Shown here: positions 50,342 to 63,600 of the stretch, piece after piece | Position numbering within the stretch: the first letter of the stretch is position 1 | How the letters are laid out: every line of letters begins with the position of its first letter | NCBI GenBank assembly: GCA_022592445.1 | Contig: JABYQR010000018.1 | Coordinates: forward strand, 1 to 64,000 | DNA length: 64,000 bases | DNA from: Cytidiella melzeri | Taxonomy: Eukaryota; Basidiomycota; Agaricomycetes; Polyporales; Irpicaceae | Direction: 5' to 3' | Program-made: the position numbers and the translations under genes | The notes under the pieces: generated by a model | The model's input: the letters and a program-made list of their open reading frames with translations, nothing else | Told to the model about the DNA's origin: nothing | Database searches by the model: none

Positions 50342-52120
50342 AAAGAAGCCGACAGAATCCCAAGACCTCTTCTGCTGGCCCTCCCTCATCCACCCTAGTC
50401 GATCCGCCGTTAGCCCCGCCGCACGTACGAACAGCGTCCCGTCTAGGTCCTTCAGCCCAATCTCACACTCCGCCGAATCTGTTTCCGCATTCGAGAAACG
50501 TCCCTTAGGTGCCCCACCATACACATCGGCGAAATGCCAGAGCGTGCGCTGCAGCTTGCAAAGATGTTCGTCGGGGTGAACGAGTGTTGTTTGTATGGTG
50601 GGAAGCCACGGGTTTGGGGTGCGGTGAGGTGTGAGTGTGTCCTTAGCGGGTTGTAGGCTCGACGAGGGAGGTTCGAAGCGGTCAGGCGTGTTTGTATAGA
50701 ACTCCGAGATGGGGATGGCAGGCCGGCCGCGTGCGATGTAGAGGACGAGAGACAGGGTGAAGTATGTTTTCAGCAGTACAGACGACGAGTGCAAAGACAC
50801 CGTGTTCAGGAATGAAGGAACAAACATCGATGATGTCACAAGGTGCATCCTTACGAGGTAGTTGAGCGCGTCAGTCTCTGGACTAGGGGACAAATAACTT
50901 ACAAAAAGAAATCCCCGTTGAATACGCCCTTTTCATCGTTCCCTTGCTTGCGTCCTGCCCACCCCCCTACGGCATAGATGACTGTATTCATCCACGCAAT
51001 TTCCTCAAACATCTCGCACAACAATTGTGCGGTAACGCTTTCTGAGGTCAAGGCCGACGTCCATTTGTCGATGTACTTGAATAACTTTTGGCCTCCTACT
51101 CGAACTACACGATCAACGCTGTTCTCGTGCTCGCCGTCTGGGATAGGGAGGCCAATCGTCTTTGCTGCAAATGCCGGATCTTGAGCAACATTTGCTAAGA
51201 CCGTCAGTGCGTGCGTGCGCGGACTGGCGCTTGGGGCCTTTGAGGAGATGACGAGCGATGCGATCTGTGAAGCTAGAGTTGACGCCTTGGGACTCTCAAA
51301 CAGAGAAGCTGGGAACGCCGCTGTTGCTTCAGGCGTTTGAACTGCTGCTTGGGCGATTCCTACGTAGTAGCATGAGCAGATGTAACAACACCATGTGTGC
51401 AATAGGAAAAAGACCTTCGGCTACGAGGCCGGGTAGACCAAATTCGACGCCGTACCCACAGTGGATTAGGGGGTGCAAAAAACCGCCGAGGAATCGGCTG
51501 AGCATCATCGGTGCTTCACCGTTCTTGCCTGAGACAACGTTGGCGTCCTTTGAGAACAGGAAGTCTTCCAAGAGCGTTGGGACGCTGCTCGGGCTGTCTA
51601 CCAGCTTCAATGTCAAGAACGCGAGGTATGCTTGATAATAACTGTGAGGCTGGAGGATGAATATCAGTTATGGAATAGAGTGTCGAACCGACCGTTCATC
51701 GCCGAGATGTTCTTTCCAGTTGGAGTCGTCAATGATTGTGCTGATCTTCTGGTGCTCAGGTGGAGGGAACGCAGGCTTCATGTACACTACGTGAGTTTCG
51801 TACGCCGCTCTAAGCAGCTCATCATTCGCTCCCATGGCATATATGGCTAACAGATGGTGAGAAGCATGACTACAGCGAAATTGAGTGCAACGAGACGAGC
51901 TGTGACAAGGGGACACGCACTTGTGAAAATGCAGGTCGTTGAAAAATATGTGCCATCGTCGGTGGTTGTCTTTCAACAACTCTCGTACCTGTTGTGTTGA
52001 GTCGTCCGTCCATCCTGCCTGCCTCACGGGGGCAGGAACTCTCTTCGCAAGGGTGTTTGGAATGTCTAGATTTCCTGGGTGAGGGAAGAGAATGTCGAGC
52101 TGTGCAGGGGTGGCCTCCAT
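50330..52120 (-). CDS. Questin oxidase-like protein (DUF4243 family)
   Basis: Starts MEATPAQLDILFPHPGN at 52120. Exon pieces in order are DNHRRWHIFFNDLHFHK, HHLLAIYAMGANDELLRAAY with FPPPEHQKISTIIDDSNWKE, and LEDFLFSKDANVVSGKNGEA with the conserved GGFLHPLIHCGYGVEFGLPG (His-rich motif). These are followed by FKYIDKWTSALTSESVTAQL with EEIAWMNTVIYAVGGW, and MHLVTSSMFVPSFL to the end KRSWDSVGFFQDD. This is the layout of fungal questin oxidases (Baeyer-Villiger-type oxidative ring opening in anthraquinone pathways) and many uncharacterised homologues. No polyketide synthase or other cluster gene is visible nearby, so a secondary-metabolite role is not supported by context. Confidence 0.85.
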
Positions 52121-52960
52121 GGTGGCGAGAGGTGCTGTGTGGTGAGCAAGGGGAGTAGGTTGTTGGCTGATGCTGCGTTTGTGTTCACAGGTGGGTAGTG
52201 AACTCCTATTGACCGTCCGTTATATATATACGCGTCATATCTTGCTCACTACCGGCGCTTGCGCGAGCCTGCTGACCTTGTACTGTGGGATTCAGTACAT
52301 TCGCATAGCGCTGTAATGGAACATCGCTTACGCTCAAGTTCTGCGCTATAAGTACCGTGATTCGACCCAAGGCGTGTGCTATGAACACTGGTCAGCAGCG
52401 AACAATAGGCGATATACAGTAACCAAGGACTGGCTTACGCTCTCCAGACTGAATCATACTGAGTGGACATAATCTAGGTTGTCAGTCCGCCGGTATCTAC
52501 ATAGAAACGCAACTGCTATCCAGTGATTGGTCAGCTGCCATATTCATATCATAATCAAGCGAAGAATTGCTTACTTTGCATTTACGCTTCAGAAAAGTAA
52601 ACTCATGGACAATTTACTTTCACGGTCAGCCGCTGTGACACGAGCTGCGCCAAGGCGGTAAATTGGCACAGGCCGTCAACAATACCGGACTGTACTTCCA
52701 GTCGCTCACTCTGGCAGTCGAGGAGGTAGACGTGAAAATCATGGCCAACTCGGGCTGACACGCGTGGCACAAGATGGCACGTGTCGATGGTAACAAAACG
52801 CGTCGCGTCACGCGTCTGTCACAGCTCAACACAGATTATCACTTGCTTATTCGCCTTCGTTGTGTCCCACGAGAAGTTGACTGAAGCTGCAGTCTACGCG
52901 TGGACTGTCTGCTTACGGGCGTAGAACCGAGCGAATATCAATGGCAGGCGCGCAAGTCAT
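52121..52960. other. Intergenic promoter region between divergent genes, no gene seen
   Basis: AT dinucleotide run near 52221-52232, ACGCGT words near 52797-52815. Short frames only. Upstream of the questin-oxidase-like gene and of MYND-TM copy C. Confidence 0.5.
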
Positions 52961-52962
52961 GC

Positions 52963-52969
52963 TATAAAG
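52963..52969 (+). promoter_or_regulatory. TATA box of MYND-TM copy C
   Basis: TATAAAG 87-93 bp upstream of the ATG at 53056. Confidence 0.5.
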
Positions 52970-53055
52970 CCAGTACCGCTCTTTCCAGCCATGGGCTGCA
53001 CGCAAAGTCCAAGGCCTAGCTCTCCTACTTGCACTCACACTGTTCCATAGCAGCC

Positions 53056-55017
53056 ATGTTTCCTCAGCAGAGAGCACGCCCCGACAAACACGCGCATAGA
53101 TTGCAATGGGAAGCGTCCTGGGAACACGATCTGAGAGCGTTTTACAGCAGACCCTTGCGGGACCTCCCCAAACCCGCTCGCGAACCACCGTCTCCACGTA
53201 TCCTTGCGCTGCTGGGCACTCCGACCCATTTGTGTCATCTGGCGCGGAAGTCGCAAGAAATTTGCAGACTTCAATCTCATATTGCGCGCGTAGCGATCCC
53301 TGCATGCTCTAACGGAGGCTTCGAGCAGAAGTGGCGTAACATACCTGACGAAAAGCGTAGAGAAATTGTTTTGGAAGGTCTTTATAACGCCTCGTGCGTT
53401 CCGCGCTTGGAGAAGAAGCGAGGTCTCTGTCCAGACTTCACTCTGAGTTTGCTGAGTGCTCGCGACGGCGCCGAGTATCTCCGCTTGCTCAGGGAGGTTC
53501 TTCTGTCACCACCTCTCTCTGGCTCCACGAGCCCTATTTTCATTGCTCACCCCAAGATCGACCACATATGGACATCGAACAGGCCTAGGGGACAACAGCG
53601 AGAGATACCCGGCTTGAAAGCGTACGTGCAAGACATACGGCTCGATCGGGCGTACTTTGCAAGTATGGCACTGTGGAGCATTTTCCAAGCTTATGTACGT
53701 TTTCCCACCCATACCTGCCTTGTTGCAGGCTTAGATGCGGAGCTTAGTATGGAGAACCAGCGGAGCGATATTTGGTAGCACGGACCCCTAGTCAAACGCG
53801 CCAGACGCGGACAAATACCGTAACTCTGCAAGACCATCAGGATGTAGCAGCTGGCAGCGGTCGCCTCAGGGCTGTACAACTCAGGGCTTGTTGCCACTGC
53901 GGGGAGCCCGAGTCCGCCATGGGGCCCAAGAAGCGATTGTACGCGTGTGGAAAATGCATGACAGTCGGTCGCAGGATTTATTACTGCTCCAGGCAAGTTG
54001 TACAATCTAGCATGCTGCTATTCGCTGATCAAGCTTACATCTCATCAGAGGATGTCAATCTAAGGATTTGCAGCAGGGTGTGCCTCCTCATGGCGCCATC
54101 TGTGGCAAGCCGATGGAAACCAGTCCCGAGTGTTATCAACAAAGTCAGGATACGACCGGCCCCCAAATCCCTCAACCTGACCCGTCATTCATACGATCGC
54201 CGGATCTTTTACGTCAGCTTTCGTTCCTGTGCATGCCTCCCTACGTCGATTATACAGTGAGTAGACCACTGTTCACAGCGTACGACGCATTCCATACTGA
54301 CTCAGCTTCTTCAGTTCATATTCCCGGACCCTTTTCATGACCAAGGCGTGTTTATCCGACCGCTTGAAGGTGAGCCATACCTCTTCCTAGCGACGCGCAC
54401 GTTGCTCAGTTCTGTACAGACAGGACAGCGTTCCTAGCGCATCGTGATAAGGGTAAAGGACATATCACACACGAGCTGAGAATCGGAGGGCTGACTGTCT
54501 TCGACAGCTCTGCGCAACGGGGATCCCGAAGCGGTTCAACAGATGTTTCGCATCCTCGCTCCCTCTGCGGACGGCATCGATTACCCATTGTCGTCATTGA
54601 AGCAACAACTTCAACGTGAATACAGCGTTACTTTGCTGGATAATGATACGAACGAGGTGAGTGATGGACCCTAGCTCGAATAGCAAGGGTAACTGAAGGA
54701 TGACAATCTAGGTGGTAGAGTCTAACTACGATGTTGGCTGTCGTCAAGTCCGCGTCGACGAGGACTCCGGTATGATGCAAATATCTGAACCTCACACCGG
54801 ACAGAGGCAGGGACGTAGTTCCACCGACTGGCTCATCCTCACAGGAATGTACTACATTTCTTTTACTTTTTTGTCGTGTTGCTTCATGCTTTACACCGTC
54901 AAGTTCCTGCTGAGGAACCCGTTGCTACTGATTCTTGTAGCTCCTTTTCTTGGGTTCGTGCTACGAGTCCTGTCGAGTTTATTCGTGTTCGGACACAAAT
55001 GGGTTGATCAGCAATGA
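53056..55017 (+). CDS. MYND zinc-finger / C-terminal transmembrane protein, copy C (intact, 544 aa)
   Basis: Exons 53056-53694, 53748-53992, 54049-54256, 54315-54369, 54420-54452, 54508-54656 and 54712-55017, positioned by alignment with copy B; all phases agree. The N-terminal domain is MFPQQRARPDKHAHRLQWEA...EICRLQSHIARVAIPAC...EIVLEGLYNASCVPRLEKKR. MYND has CCHCG, CGKCMTVGRRIYYCSR joined to GCQSKDLQQG and PHGAICGK, complete. The C-terminal exon carries two hydrophobic segments (ILTGMYYISFTFLSCCFML and LLLILVAPFLGFVLRVLSSL). The intron after YCSR uses a GC donor (CAG|GCAAGT). Opposite strand to copies A and B and about 8 kb from B. Function unknown; interaction module on a membrane anchor is an inference. 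Confidence 0.88.
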
Positions 55018-55161
55018 TGTAGTCATTCGTACAATACCTGGAAGCGGCTCTCGTGGACGTATCTTGTGTTTGTCTTCGTACTTGTGACCTCAATACCATA
55101 TAGACAATTGTGGAACAAGAGTATTACACAACTGCAGCACAAACCCCGTGATAATCAAAGC

Positions 55162-56315
55162 TTAGTTGTTCAAGGAAAAGCCCACCTCGCCCACTCCATC
55201 CTTCATATTGATCAGTCTCGCTAACATCTCCCTTCCCCTTGCGTCCAGCCCGTCCTTAAAGTTGTCTTCCGTCATCCAGTTCAGTCCGTGTTGCAAGATA
55301 TTTCTAGCACGGCTGGACCCTCCGCGTACAGAACCCATGCACGCATGTAAGGTCGCTCGTTTGCACGTACAGTCATACATCGCGCAGTGTAGGATATTGG
55401 AGTTGTAGAACACTGTCTCACCTGCTGTTAATATAGCGTAAATACCTCGGACAAGAAAATCACAAATTGGGGAATGATATACGAACGTTTGAGATGGACG
55501 CGAATCGCTCCTGGCATGGCTAGAGGATCATCAGGAGGATCCAAAGTGCAAGAATGGGCTCGTTGGTCCGGTGTACGTGGGACTTTGTGGGACCCGGGAA
55601 CGACGTACAGGCAGTTGTCCTCGTATAATGCTCTAGGTGTGTGTTCAGCACGGGGGGAGGTCTCTACAGATGCAATTATACACGGACGTATTCCATTGCG
55701 TCTATGAGCATATGTGCAAAGTTAGCGTGGCATGGAGCAGCGGATCTACTAGTCCGCTAAATGGCTTACCCCATGGTGCCATCGAGCCAACGCATCTCGT
55801 TCCTCTTGTTCAGTTGCGTTCTCCCGTACGTCGTCACGATGCCATCGCAAAGCAAAGTCGTGCGATTCTGGGTTGATCAGCATGTTGAAGAGCTCTACGT
55901 ACATTGAAATGCTGGCTACATCGCAAGATGCGAATGCTGACTCACCCATCTGTAGTTCTTCTTGCTCGCATTCGAGGAGTTCGGCAACTGTCTTTACAAG
56001 CTTGTCAGACGTGTACCACCTCGCAAAGGCTGGTTCGTGGAGGTCTGGGTGCATCACATGCTGGACGCCCCACGAGTCTGGGTTGCTCTCGTCAAAGGGA
56101 GGGAACTGCCGCCCAAGAGTTCGTCTGTGAGGCCATTTGCCTGTGCGTGTGCGAGATATGGCGCGTTCCGCTGAGGCTTGGAGGTCGTAAAAGAAGTTTG
56201 AATCTGGAATGAGGGAAGGAAGGACCACGAAACCTTGTGAATCGTAGAGAGTTTTGGTGTTGGATGGCATGTTACTTTCCGCGAAGTCCTGCATGGTATG
56301 ATAGTCAGATTTCAT
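55162..56315 (-). CDS. Phytanoyl-CoA dioxygenase (PhyH) family protein
   Basis: Fe(II)/2-oxoglutarate oxygenase fold. Start is either 56315 (MKSDYHTMQDFAES) or an internal ATG (MPSNTKTLYDSQGFVVLPSL); the second matches the usual PhyH N-terminus better. It reads through SDKLVKTVAELLECEQEELQ, an intron, then ELFNMLINPESHDFALRWH-RDD (metal-binding H-x-D), NTALYEDNCLYVVPGSHKVP, an intron, and the distal His in VFYNSNILHCAMYD. It ends EVGFSLNN at 55162. The ATG at 56315 and the RRM gene ATG at 56653 are divergent, with a 337-bp shared promoter region. Substrate unknown; fungal members act on varied lipids and secondary metabolites. Confidence 0.88.
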
Positions 56316-56652
56316 GTTTTCATTGCTTGTAGCTTGTACCTGTATACTATGTGTGACTGTTTCAACTTCGCACCCAAGCTAGTAAGTTAGCTTATACGGT
56401 TTGTTTGATAACATATGTATGAAACGGTCACGAATGACATCATCTTCAGGCGCCCATAAGGCGGTTTTGGCATAATCACAACAGAAAATTATCCAAATTT
56501 GGAGCACTAGACATTTCCAGCTCACGACGGCCGACGACCGACACACGACCACCGACGCTCTTTCTCTTACCGCACACACGGCCACCGACGCGCACCACAG
56601 CGTCGGATATCCTCCAAAGGCCCTTGATTCCTCTACATCGCACAAATCCACC

Positions 56653-59600
56653 ATGGTCAGTCTGCCGTTCTTTCCTATTTCATCTTGTCCCGCGCCCTGA
56701 CTCTGATTATGTGTTCAAACGCAGGCTTCTCCTCCCACATCACGTCCAGCGACGAGTGCCGACGTGCGGCCCACAAACGACGCCATCGAAGCGGTCATAC
56801 AGATGGCCACGTCTACTCTAGGCGGAACCGCCCATCTACCACCACGCGACACACGCACACAACTTTTCGTTGGCAACCTCCCTTACCGCGTCCGCTGGCA
56901 GGACCTCAAGGATCTTTTCCGTCGTGCCGGCACTGTACTGCGCGCCGATGTCTCTCTTGCTCCGGACAACCGTAGTAGAGGGTATGGAACGGTACTTTTG
57001 GCAACGGCAGAGGACGCGGGAAGAGCGGTGGACATGTTCAATGGCTTTGTGTGGCAGACGAGGACGTTGGAAGTTAGGTTAGACAGAATGGCGGGCGAGG
57101 ACAATCAATTGCAGCCGCAAGGTCTCAGCGGAGGCGTTGGCCTGAGCAGTGGGCCAGCTAGCGCGAGCGGAAGCGGGGCTGGTACGCCCTTCGCTCATTC
57201 GATGTCGTCTAGGATGCCTGGCTCCCCTTCATTATTTCCCCTCGACGACAGATACCTCAAGGCGGCGTCGCCCATCGCAGGTCTAGCGTCGCCGGGCCCA
57301 ATTACTGCCCAGCTGACAGGCTCTCACACCCCACTCATTGCACATCTCTCTGGTAATGGTGGCGAGCGAAGTCGAAACCTATTCGTGGGAAACGTACGTC
57401 CGTTTGACATACGGCATAGACTGATCATCAGCTCACTTGACCCAACCTTGTCTGGCACGTAGCTCCCATTCCATATTCAATGGCAAGACTTGAAGGATTT
57501 ATTCCGTCAAGCCGGCACAATCCTCAGGGCTGATGTCGCCCTTGGTAAGTCGTGTTCCTCGCGGTCCAATAATCTTCTGAACGAGCTAACTTCTTCCGTA
57601 CTACTTCTCCCGACTCCAGGACCCGATGGACGTTCAAGAGGTTTTGGAACGGTAACCTTTGCCACGGAACTAGACTCAGAGCGAGCAGTCAGAATGTTCA
57701 ATGGGTGAGTTATTCGTGTCGTGGATTCAGTAGATAGCGCTCGTCTTCACCATTGGCCTGGATGAGGAACTACAGTCAGTCGCGGATAGCGCCTATGGGT
57801 GGACTTCGCATAAAAGGTGAGCGGTATGAATATCCGCGGCTGACTTGGCACAGCAATTTCATGTACTTTCCTTCATGTGCTTGATGCTTATTGGATTATC
57901 CTTGCATCGCACAGTCCTACGGCTGCTTGCTCTCATAAGAAAAGCAATGGTTTGAATACTGACAAACACTTACGCAGGTATGAGTTTAATGGGCGACAAC
58001 TCAAGGTCCACTTTGACAAGTTCTCTGCGTCGTCTGCCACCGCCCTGCCATTGACTGGCCTTGGTGTCAACTCAAGTTTGAACGCCGGTGTTTCGTTGTC
58101 TGCCCCACATTCACCAAGATCCCCATCTCACCCCTCTACACTTACGCATGCCGCGTCGTTTGCTCAACAATTCTTGTTGCAACAGCATGAGCATGCGAGG
58201 CAAAATCAAACATTCCTGGGCGTTGGCATTGACTCGTCCCGTAACGCATCGTCACAACCACCATTCAACACGTTACAGCGGCACAATACAGATTCACAGG
58301 CACCTAATTTCCGATTCAGCATGGATGACACGTCTTCCTTGGCGTCCAGCACACACGCGTCCGGCGTGGCTTCAGCTGTACCGCGCTCAATATTTGAGAC
58401 TCCTGGCGCATTGGACAGGACAAAATCGGAATTTGCACAGCGGCTGGCATATGTGGGCAATCTTCAAAGTTCCCCTCGTGCGTCGGACGTTCAACATAGT
58501 CGTCTGCACTCACAGAACCAGATGAATCAAGCGTCTGACGGCCAGGCGCAATATGCGCCAATGCATATATCGCTACCATCAGCACGGTCCCCCTACGCCT
58601 ATGAATTCCCTCCTGGTTCTCCCTACGAGTTATACCATCTACGCACCACTGACAATGGTCGATCAGAGGGTTGGCAGATCGAGAAAGTAGCAGGGCACAA
58701 CGAACATCGGAAGCCTATGAGTAGCCATACATCGGAAGCCATACTGCGGAATCCGCTATCGCTGGGGGAGAACATCTTCGACACGCTTCCGCGACCGTCT
58801 ACATCACCCTCCCTTTCGCCCACCTCTGATACTCATCCCCGCGTGAAGTCGCGTTCAGTTGCTCAGCATGCACATTCACAATCAGAGTCATCTCGTGTCG
58901 CTTCGCCACCCTCTGGCTCTGCATCAAGTAGCCAACCGCGAACCCAAGTGACATCTCCTGTAGCGACATCACCTACTTCGTCGCATCAGTCCACTACCGG
59001 GCATCCTCAGTCTACTGTGTCCTCGAATGCGCCTCACCACGCACACCCTGGGCCAATCACACTTCCTCCCCCTCCATTGGTGTCTGGGTTCCCTGTCCCT
59101 CCTGCTCACACGCTCTCCTCTCACGGTGCATATCCTCCACAGATGTCACCGTACGCTTCTCCCTTGCACCATCCAGCGGTGATGATGGGCATGATGGGCA
59201 TGAACATGACACCGCTTGGTCTACCGCCGATCACCCCCAGCATGCCGTCCTTCACTTTTCTTCCACAGCCTTCACCGACAGCACCACCCAGTCATGATCC
59301 AGCCTCCACGCAAGGGTCTTTGCCTGCAAATCAGTCGACCAACCCACAACAACAGCATCCTGCAGGCGCCTACCTTCCCCATTTGCATCACACTCATGGG
59401 TCTATGCTATCGCCGTATACACCTTTTTCGCCAGGTGTCGCCATGACCCCGGGCGCGTTCTGGGGACGACCAGGGTCTGCGGCTGGCAATCCGTACATCA
59501 ACACGGCGGTAGGTGCGCCTGTACATGCGTCGCAACCAGGCTATTTCCCGCAGGTATCGGCACAGCAGTGGCAGCCTGAAGAACCGCAAGGGTACTTTCC

Positions 59601-60084
59601 TCCATTCGCCACTAATACCACGGGCTCAACCTCGAAGCCGAGTGGACTTGCTAACGAGATCGAGGCGGAGAGTGCCTCGGGAAGTGTGGGGGAGTCCACT
59701 GCTCCTAACGGCGATTCTTACGATATTCAGGTGAAGTCAAGTTCGAGCACTACCACGATTGCGACTACGGTGGAAACGGGAGCAAGTCCGGATGCTTCGA
59801 GCTCGCCTGGGACGTCATGGCAGACGGATTCGGCGGACACCTCGCCGATGGGGAACGTTGTGGGCGAGATGATCAGACTGGGCATACAAGACGGGCCGTT
59901 TGATCTGTCGAAGGATGTTTCGTCAAAACCGAGGTCAAACTCGGCGGGTGCTATGGGTATGGGTGGACACCTTGTGCTGCCGCGAATGGATTCTGGTCCT
60001 GCGCAGGCTTCGTCGGCACCATCGACCACTCACCGAACAGAGGCGCCTACTTCCACGACGACGGTGCCAGCCCGATCTAGCTAG
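56653..60084 (+). CDS. Two-RRM RNA-binding protein, Gbp2/Hrb1-like RRM type, long low-complexity C-terminus (981 aa)
   Basis: Exons 56653-56655 (only the ATG), 56725-57393, 57463-57544, 57620-57704 and 57978-60084, all in phase, giving MASPPTSRPATSADVRP at the start. RRM1 has RNP2 LFVGNLPYRVRWQDLKDLF and RNP1 within RSRGYGTVLL. RRM2 has LFVGN-LPFHIQWQDLKDLF and RSRGFGTVTF, ending YEFNGRQLKVHFDKFS. The C-terminal 600 residues are Ser/Pro/His/Gln-rich and probably disordered. The RRM text (FVGNLP.R.RWQDLKDLFR.AGTVLRADV) is that of the Gbp2/Hrb1-like fungal group, which binds mRNA. Role in export or post-transcriptional control is by family only. Confidence 0.88.
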
Positions 60085-60662
60085 GTTGCTCAAGCAACAA
60101 GAAGGGGGACGCTAGAAGGGTGACTGAGAAATATATACTTGCGGCTAATAGGTATCAATATGTTCATGTCTACTTGTTCTTTCAGCCTAGTAGAGCAGCA
60201 GCACGGAGATTCTTTCTCTATTTTTCTCTTCCAGGTTCTTGTATCTCTGTTTCTTAATTCTCATCACACACGCACGCGCAATCACATACCACACACGCAT
60301 ACAGTCCGTCCTCGGAAAGTAGTTACTCATCATTCGTTTTTGTTCAGCTCGGTGTTTAGGTTACTGTAATACCATTTGTTGGTTGCGCGTCCTGGTATGC
60401 GAGTATAGTAAACGCCATGCCGCATCGAAACAAGTTCATTTTGGTGCAAGGGACTTGAATTTTTTTGTAGCAGTATTCCAATCAGTTCTACGGTTTCATA
60501 CATGCCATGCACAACGTCTACGTAATCTAAATATACATGTCAGAAAACAAAGATGTACTGTATGGCCTCTTATTAGTTCATTATTTCAAGCAACAACCCG
60601 CTACCACTCTATCGAGCGACTGTGGCGAGGCTCACGTGGGTGTGCCAGAGTCAACGCTCGTT
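60085..60662. other. 3' flanks of two convergent genes
   Basis: CA/CG-rich microsatellite-like text near 60268-60300 and AT-rich stretches; no gene seen. Confidence 0.5.
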
Positions 60663-63600
60663 CTACGCCCGCTGTAGCCAGCCAACATCCAGACCAGTCA
60701 TGGTCCGCATGCTCTCGGGGTAGGCAGTATTGCTTTCCTTCAGTAGAGCCGCCAAACGGCGACAGATATCCAATGGGTAATATAGGTGCTCCGCCTGCGG
60801 AAAGCCTGGGTGCTTGTTCAACAACCTAGACAAAAATCAATACAGTCAGTCATGTCGCAGAAGCTCAAGGTGCGAGGGATCTTACGAGTGTAGATCTTCA
60901 GAACCCATCGACGGCCCGAGAATCTTGAAGAGCACTTTGGCAACACGGAACGACCCATTTTTGGGAATCACGTATGGTTTTGGCGTGGCGTACCCTATCC
61001 GCATGTCAGACTTGAAGAGCCATACCTATTCAAAACCGACGTCAGCTCCAATAACAAAGCACGAGCACAGTGACGTACGAGAATGCGGGGACGTTCTTGC
61101 TCCTCATCTACGACTATGAAACGATACGTCGCATGGGCGTGTACATACTCAATCATATCTTCCACTATGAACGCCGACAGCGGTACTCGTATGGGCCTGT
61201 AAGCGACATGAGATATACCCACACATGTGAAGCAAGAATACTGACTCGGTTGTTGGGCTGACAGGCCTGAACGCGTATTTGGCCAGTCGATATACCTTGA
61301 TCGACTCATCTGAGCTGTTGTGTTGTCGGCATCTACCAACGATAGCCCCGCAGATACATCGGATGCGATACCAATCGTCAATCTGCTGGAAGTACCGTAA
61401 GCCGCAGTTCCCTCCAATGTGAGCGAGAAGAGTTGCAAGTATGTGCCAGCACAGGTAGCTCTCTAGGCATTAGCCTTAGCATCAGGAGAGTTGTTTAGCG
61501 CGGGATACGTTGATATTGGACTTTTTGTATCAGCCAGAGGATTTAATCCTGCCACCACCCACACATCTAACATCTTGTCCTTTGCCAAAGCAAAACCAGC
61601 GGGGGCTTCGAGATGGCAGCAGCGCAAGACGCACAAACGGCGGGTAGACAGCCATGGGTGAACAAGCCCAATGCCGACCTTCTTATCCGTCCGCAAGAAA
61701 ATAAAGATACAAATTACGGACTCACATTGGATTCGCCTTGAGACTCCGCATCGCTCAAGTTGACCTTCACTACCACGTCTTCGCGGACGAGCAAGTAACT
61801 TCCACCGACTAGGGCTTCGCCGTCTGCTGGCCAAAAACCTTCCTTCGAGCCCTTTTGGACGTGCTCGTGCAGCGTTTGATCGGCATGGCACATCCAGGCA
61901 TCAACAAGCTCTGCCCAGTGTTCGGAAGGAAGGTCGCGATACCTGTTGAGCCGAGATGCGCGAACCAAAGGCAAAGAGCACGAAGAACAAATCAAACTGG
62001 TCGGTTTGACTGTTTGGAAATGAGTGGAGTCAAGCAATTCACGAGAAAACGCTGGTTCTGACGGCGATGGTGGTGTGGGCGAGTGTTTCATCGGTAGTTT
62101 GATCTGATAGTGGCGGCCGCCAACGACAGTCACTGCGACCGGCCCCGGTATAACTGGCACAGGGAGTATTAGGGGAGGCGATACCGAGGTATCGCATTTG
62201 AGAACTAAGTGACCTGATCCAAGACTTCCATGGGGAATCACCTCCGCTTCCAAATTATGGCCCGCCCGAAGACCGGACACTTCAAGGAACACGAAAACAT
62301 GTCGAAGATTCTCATGATACTCAGCAACGTAGGAAACACCCAGAGCCTCTGAGGAAAAGTTAGCCCCAAGTCAAAGCATATTAAGTAAGGCAGGATAACA
62401 AGCGGACCTTCTGCGATAGGTGCTGAGCCACCGGATGAGCCAGGCCGCAGTCGTTTAGACGAACCTCGTTTCAGACTGGACTTCGGAGTAGAGGAAGCGG
62501 AGGAGGGCTTCGCAGACAATAACCACGCAAGAGGTTCAGACATGCTTCTTGATCGATGGCCCTTGACCCTCTGAGACGCAGGGGTGACAAGCAAATCGTG
62601 GCCTGATTGCTCAAGTTGAGAGATGGACTGCTTACGACTAGGTGGAGTCACTGGCGGAGAATGGGGAAGAGGGTGCTCCTTCATGAACTCCGGGAGTGAG
62701 AGAAGGGCTTCGGGATCGCGTTCGAGCTGCATACGATGCTGAACAGCGTCTGGGATGCCTTCACGCATGAATTCGGGCAGCGACAAGAGGGCATGAGGGT
62801 CATGGGTGCTTTCACCAAGTGACGGCTGAGAATGCGATCGAAGTGAGGTCTGCACAAATGAAGCATCTTGTGAGTGCATACGGCCAGCCTCGGAGTGATT
62901 TGCTAGTTGCTCTACGAACGCCGCTCGCTGTCTCACATGAATGCAATAAGGCATGAGAGAGACGATACATTAGGACGGGAACGCGTACCTTCTCTTGCGC
63001 CTTCTGCTTCGACATCTCCATTTTCCGCTTCATAGATTCGTCAATAAACACCGCCTGACTGGCCATTTTCCTGTCAGAGGCTTTATGAATGAGGTCGAGC
63101 ATCCTGTCGAGATCACGCGCATGGATATCTTCGTCAGTCGCCCGCTGCTTTCCCTTGTACTTCGCGCGCTCCATCTGCTCGAGCTTCGTCTTCTTCAATT
63201 CCACGCGTTGATCGTGAAGCTGTGGCGCCACCGAGTACAAACGCTCTATCGCGACGGTCACCGCCTCTAGGTCCATCTTCATCTTTTCATTACCGTTCTC
63301 GTTCAGTCGACTGGTGGGACTGTGCAAAGCGGATCCGGTCTTGCACGTCGAGTTCTCGCCGTGTTCCAGGTTCCCATTGGCAGGCTCGTACTGTGGTAGG
63401 TCATCATCTGTGAACTCGTACTCTGGGGGCAGGTTGTCCGCGAATGGATTGTGAATAGAACGGCAAAGGGACACAACAGCCTCCATTTCAGCGTCCACTT
63501 TGGACCAGAGGAGGGCAGCCTCGACTGCCTGAACGGGCGTTACGCCTCGACTCAAGCTATCTGGAGAGGCGGACCTCTCCAGTTGGAAGTCGCTGACGTG

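Noticed and set aside
50330..56315. A secondary-metabolite cluster (questin-oxidase-like plus PhyH-like enzymes nearby)
   Set aside because: No synthase, transporter or pathway regulator lies between or beside them, and unrelated MYND-TM copy C separates them.
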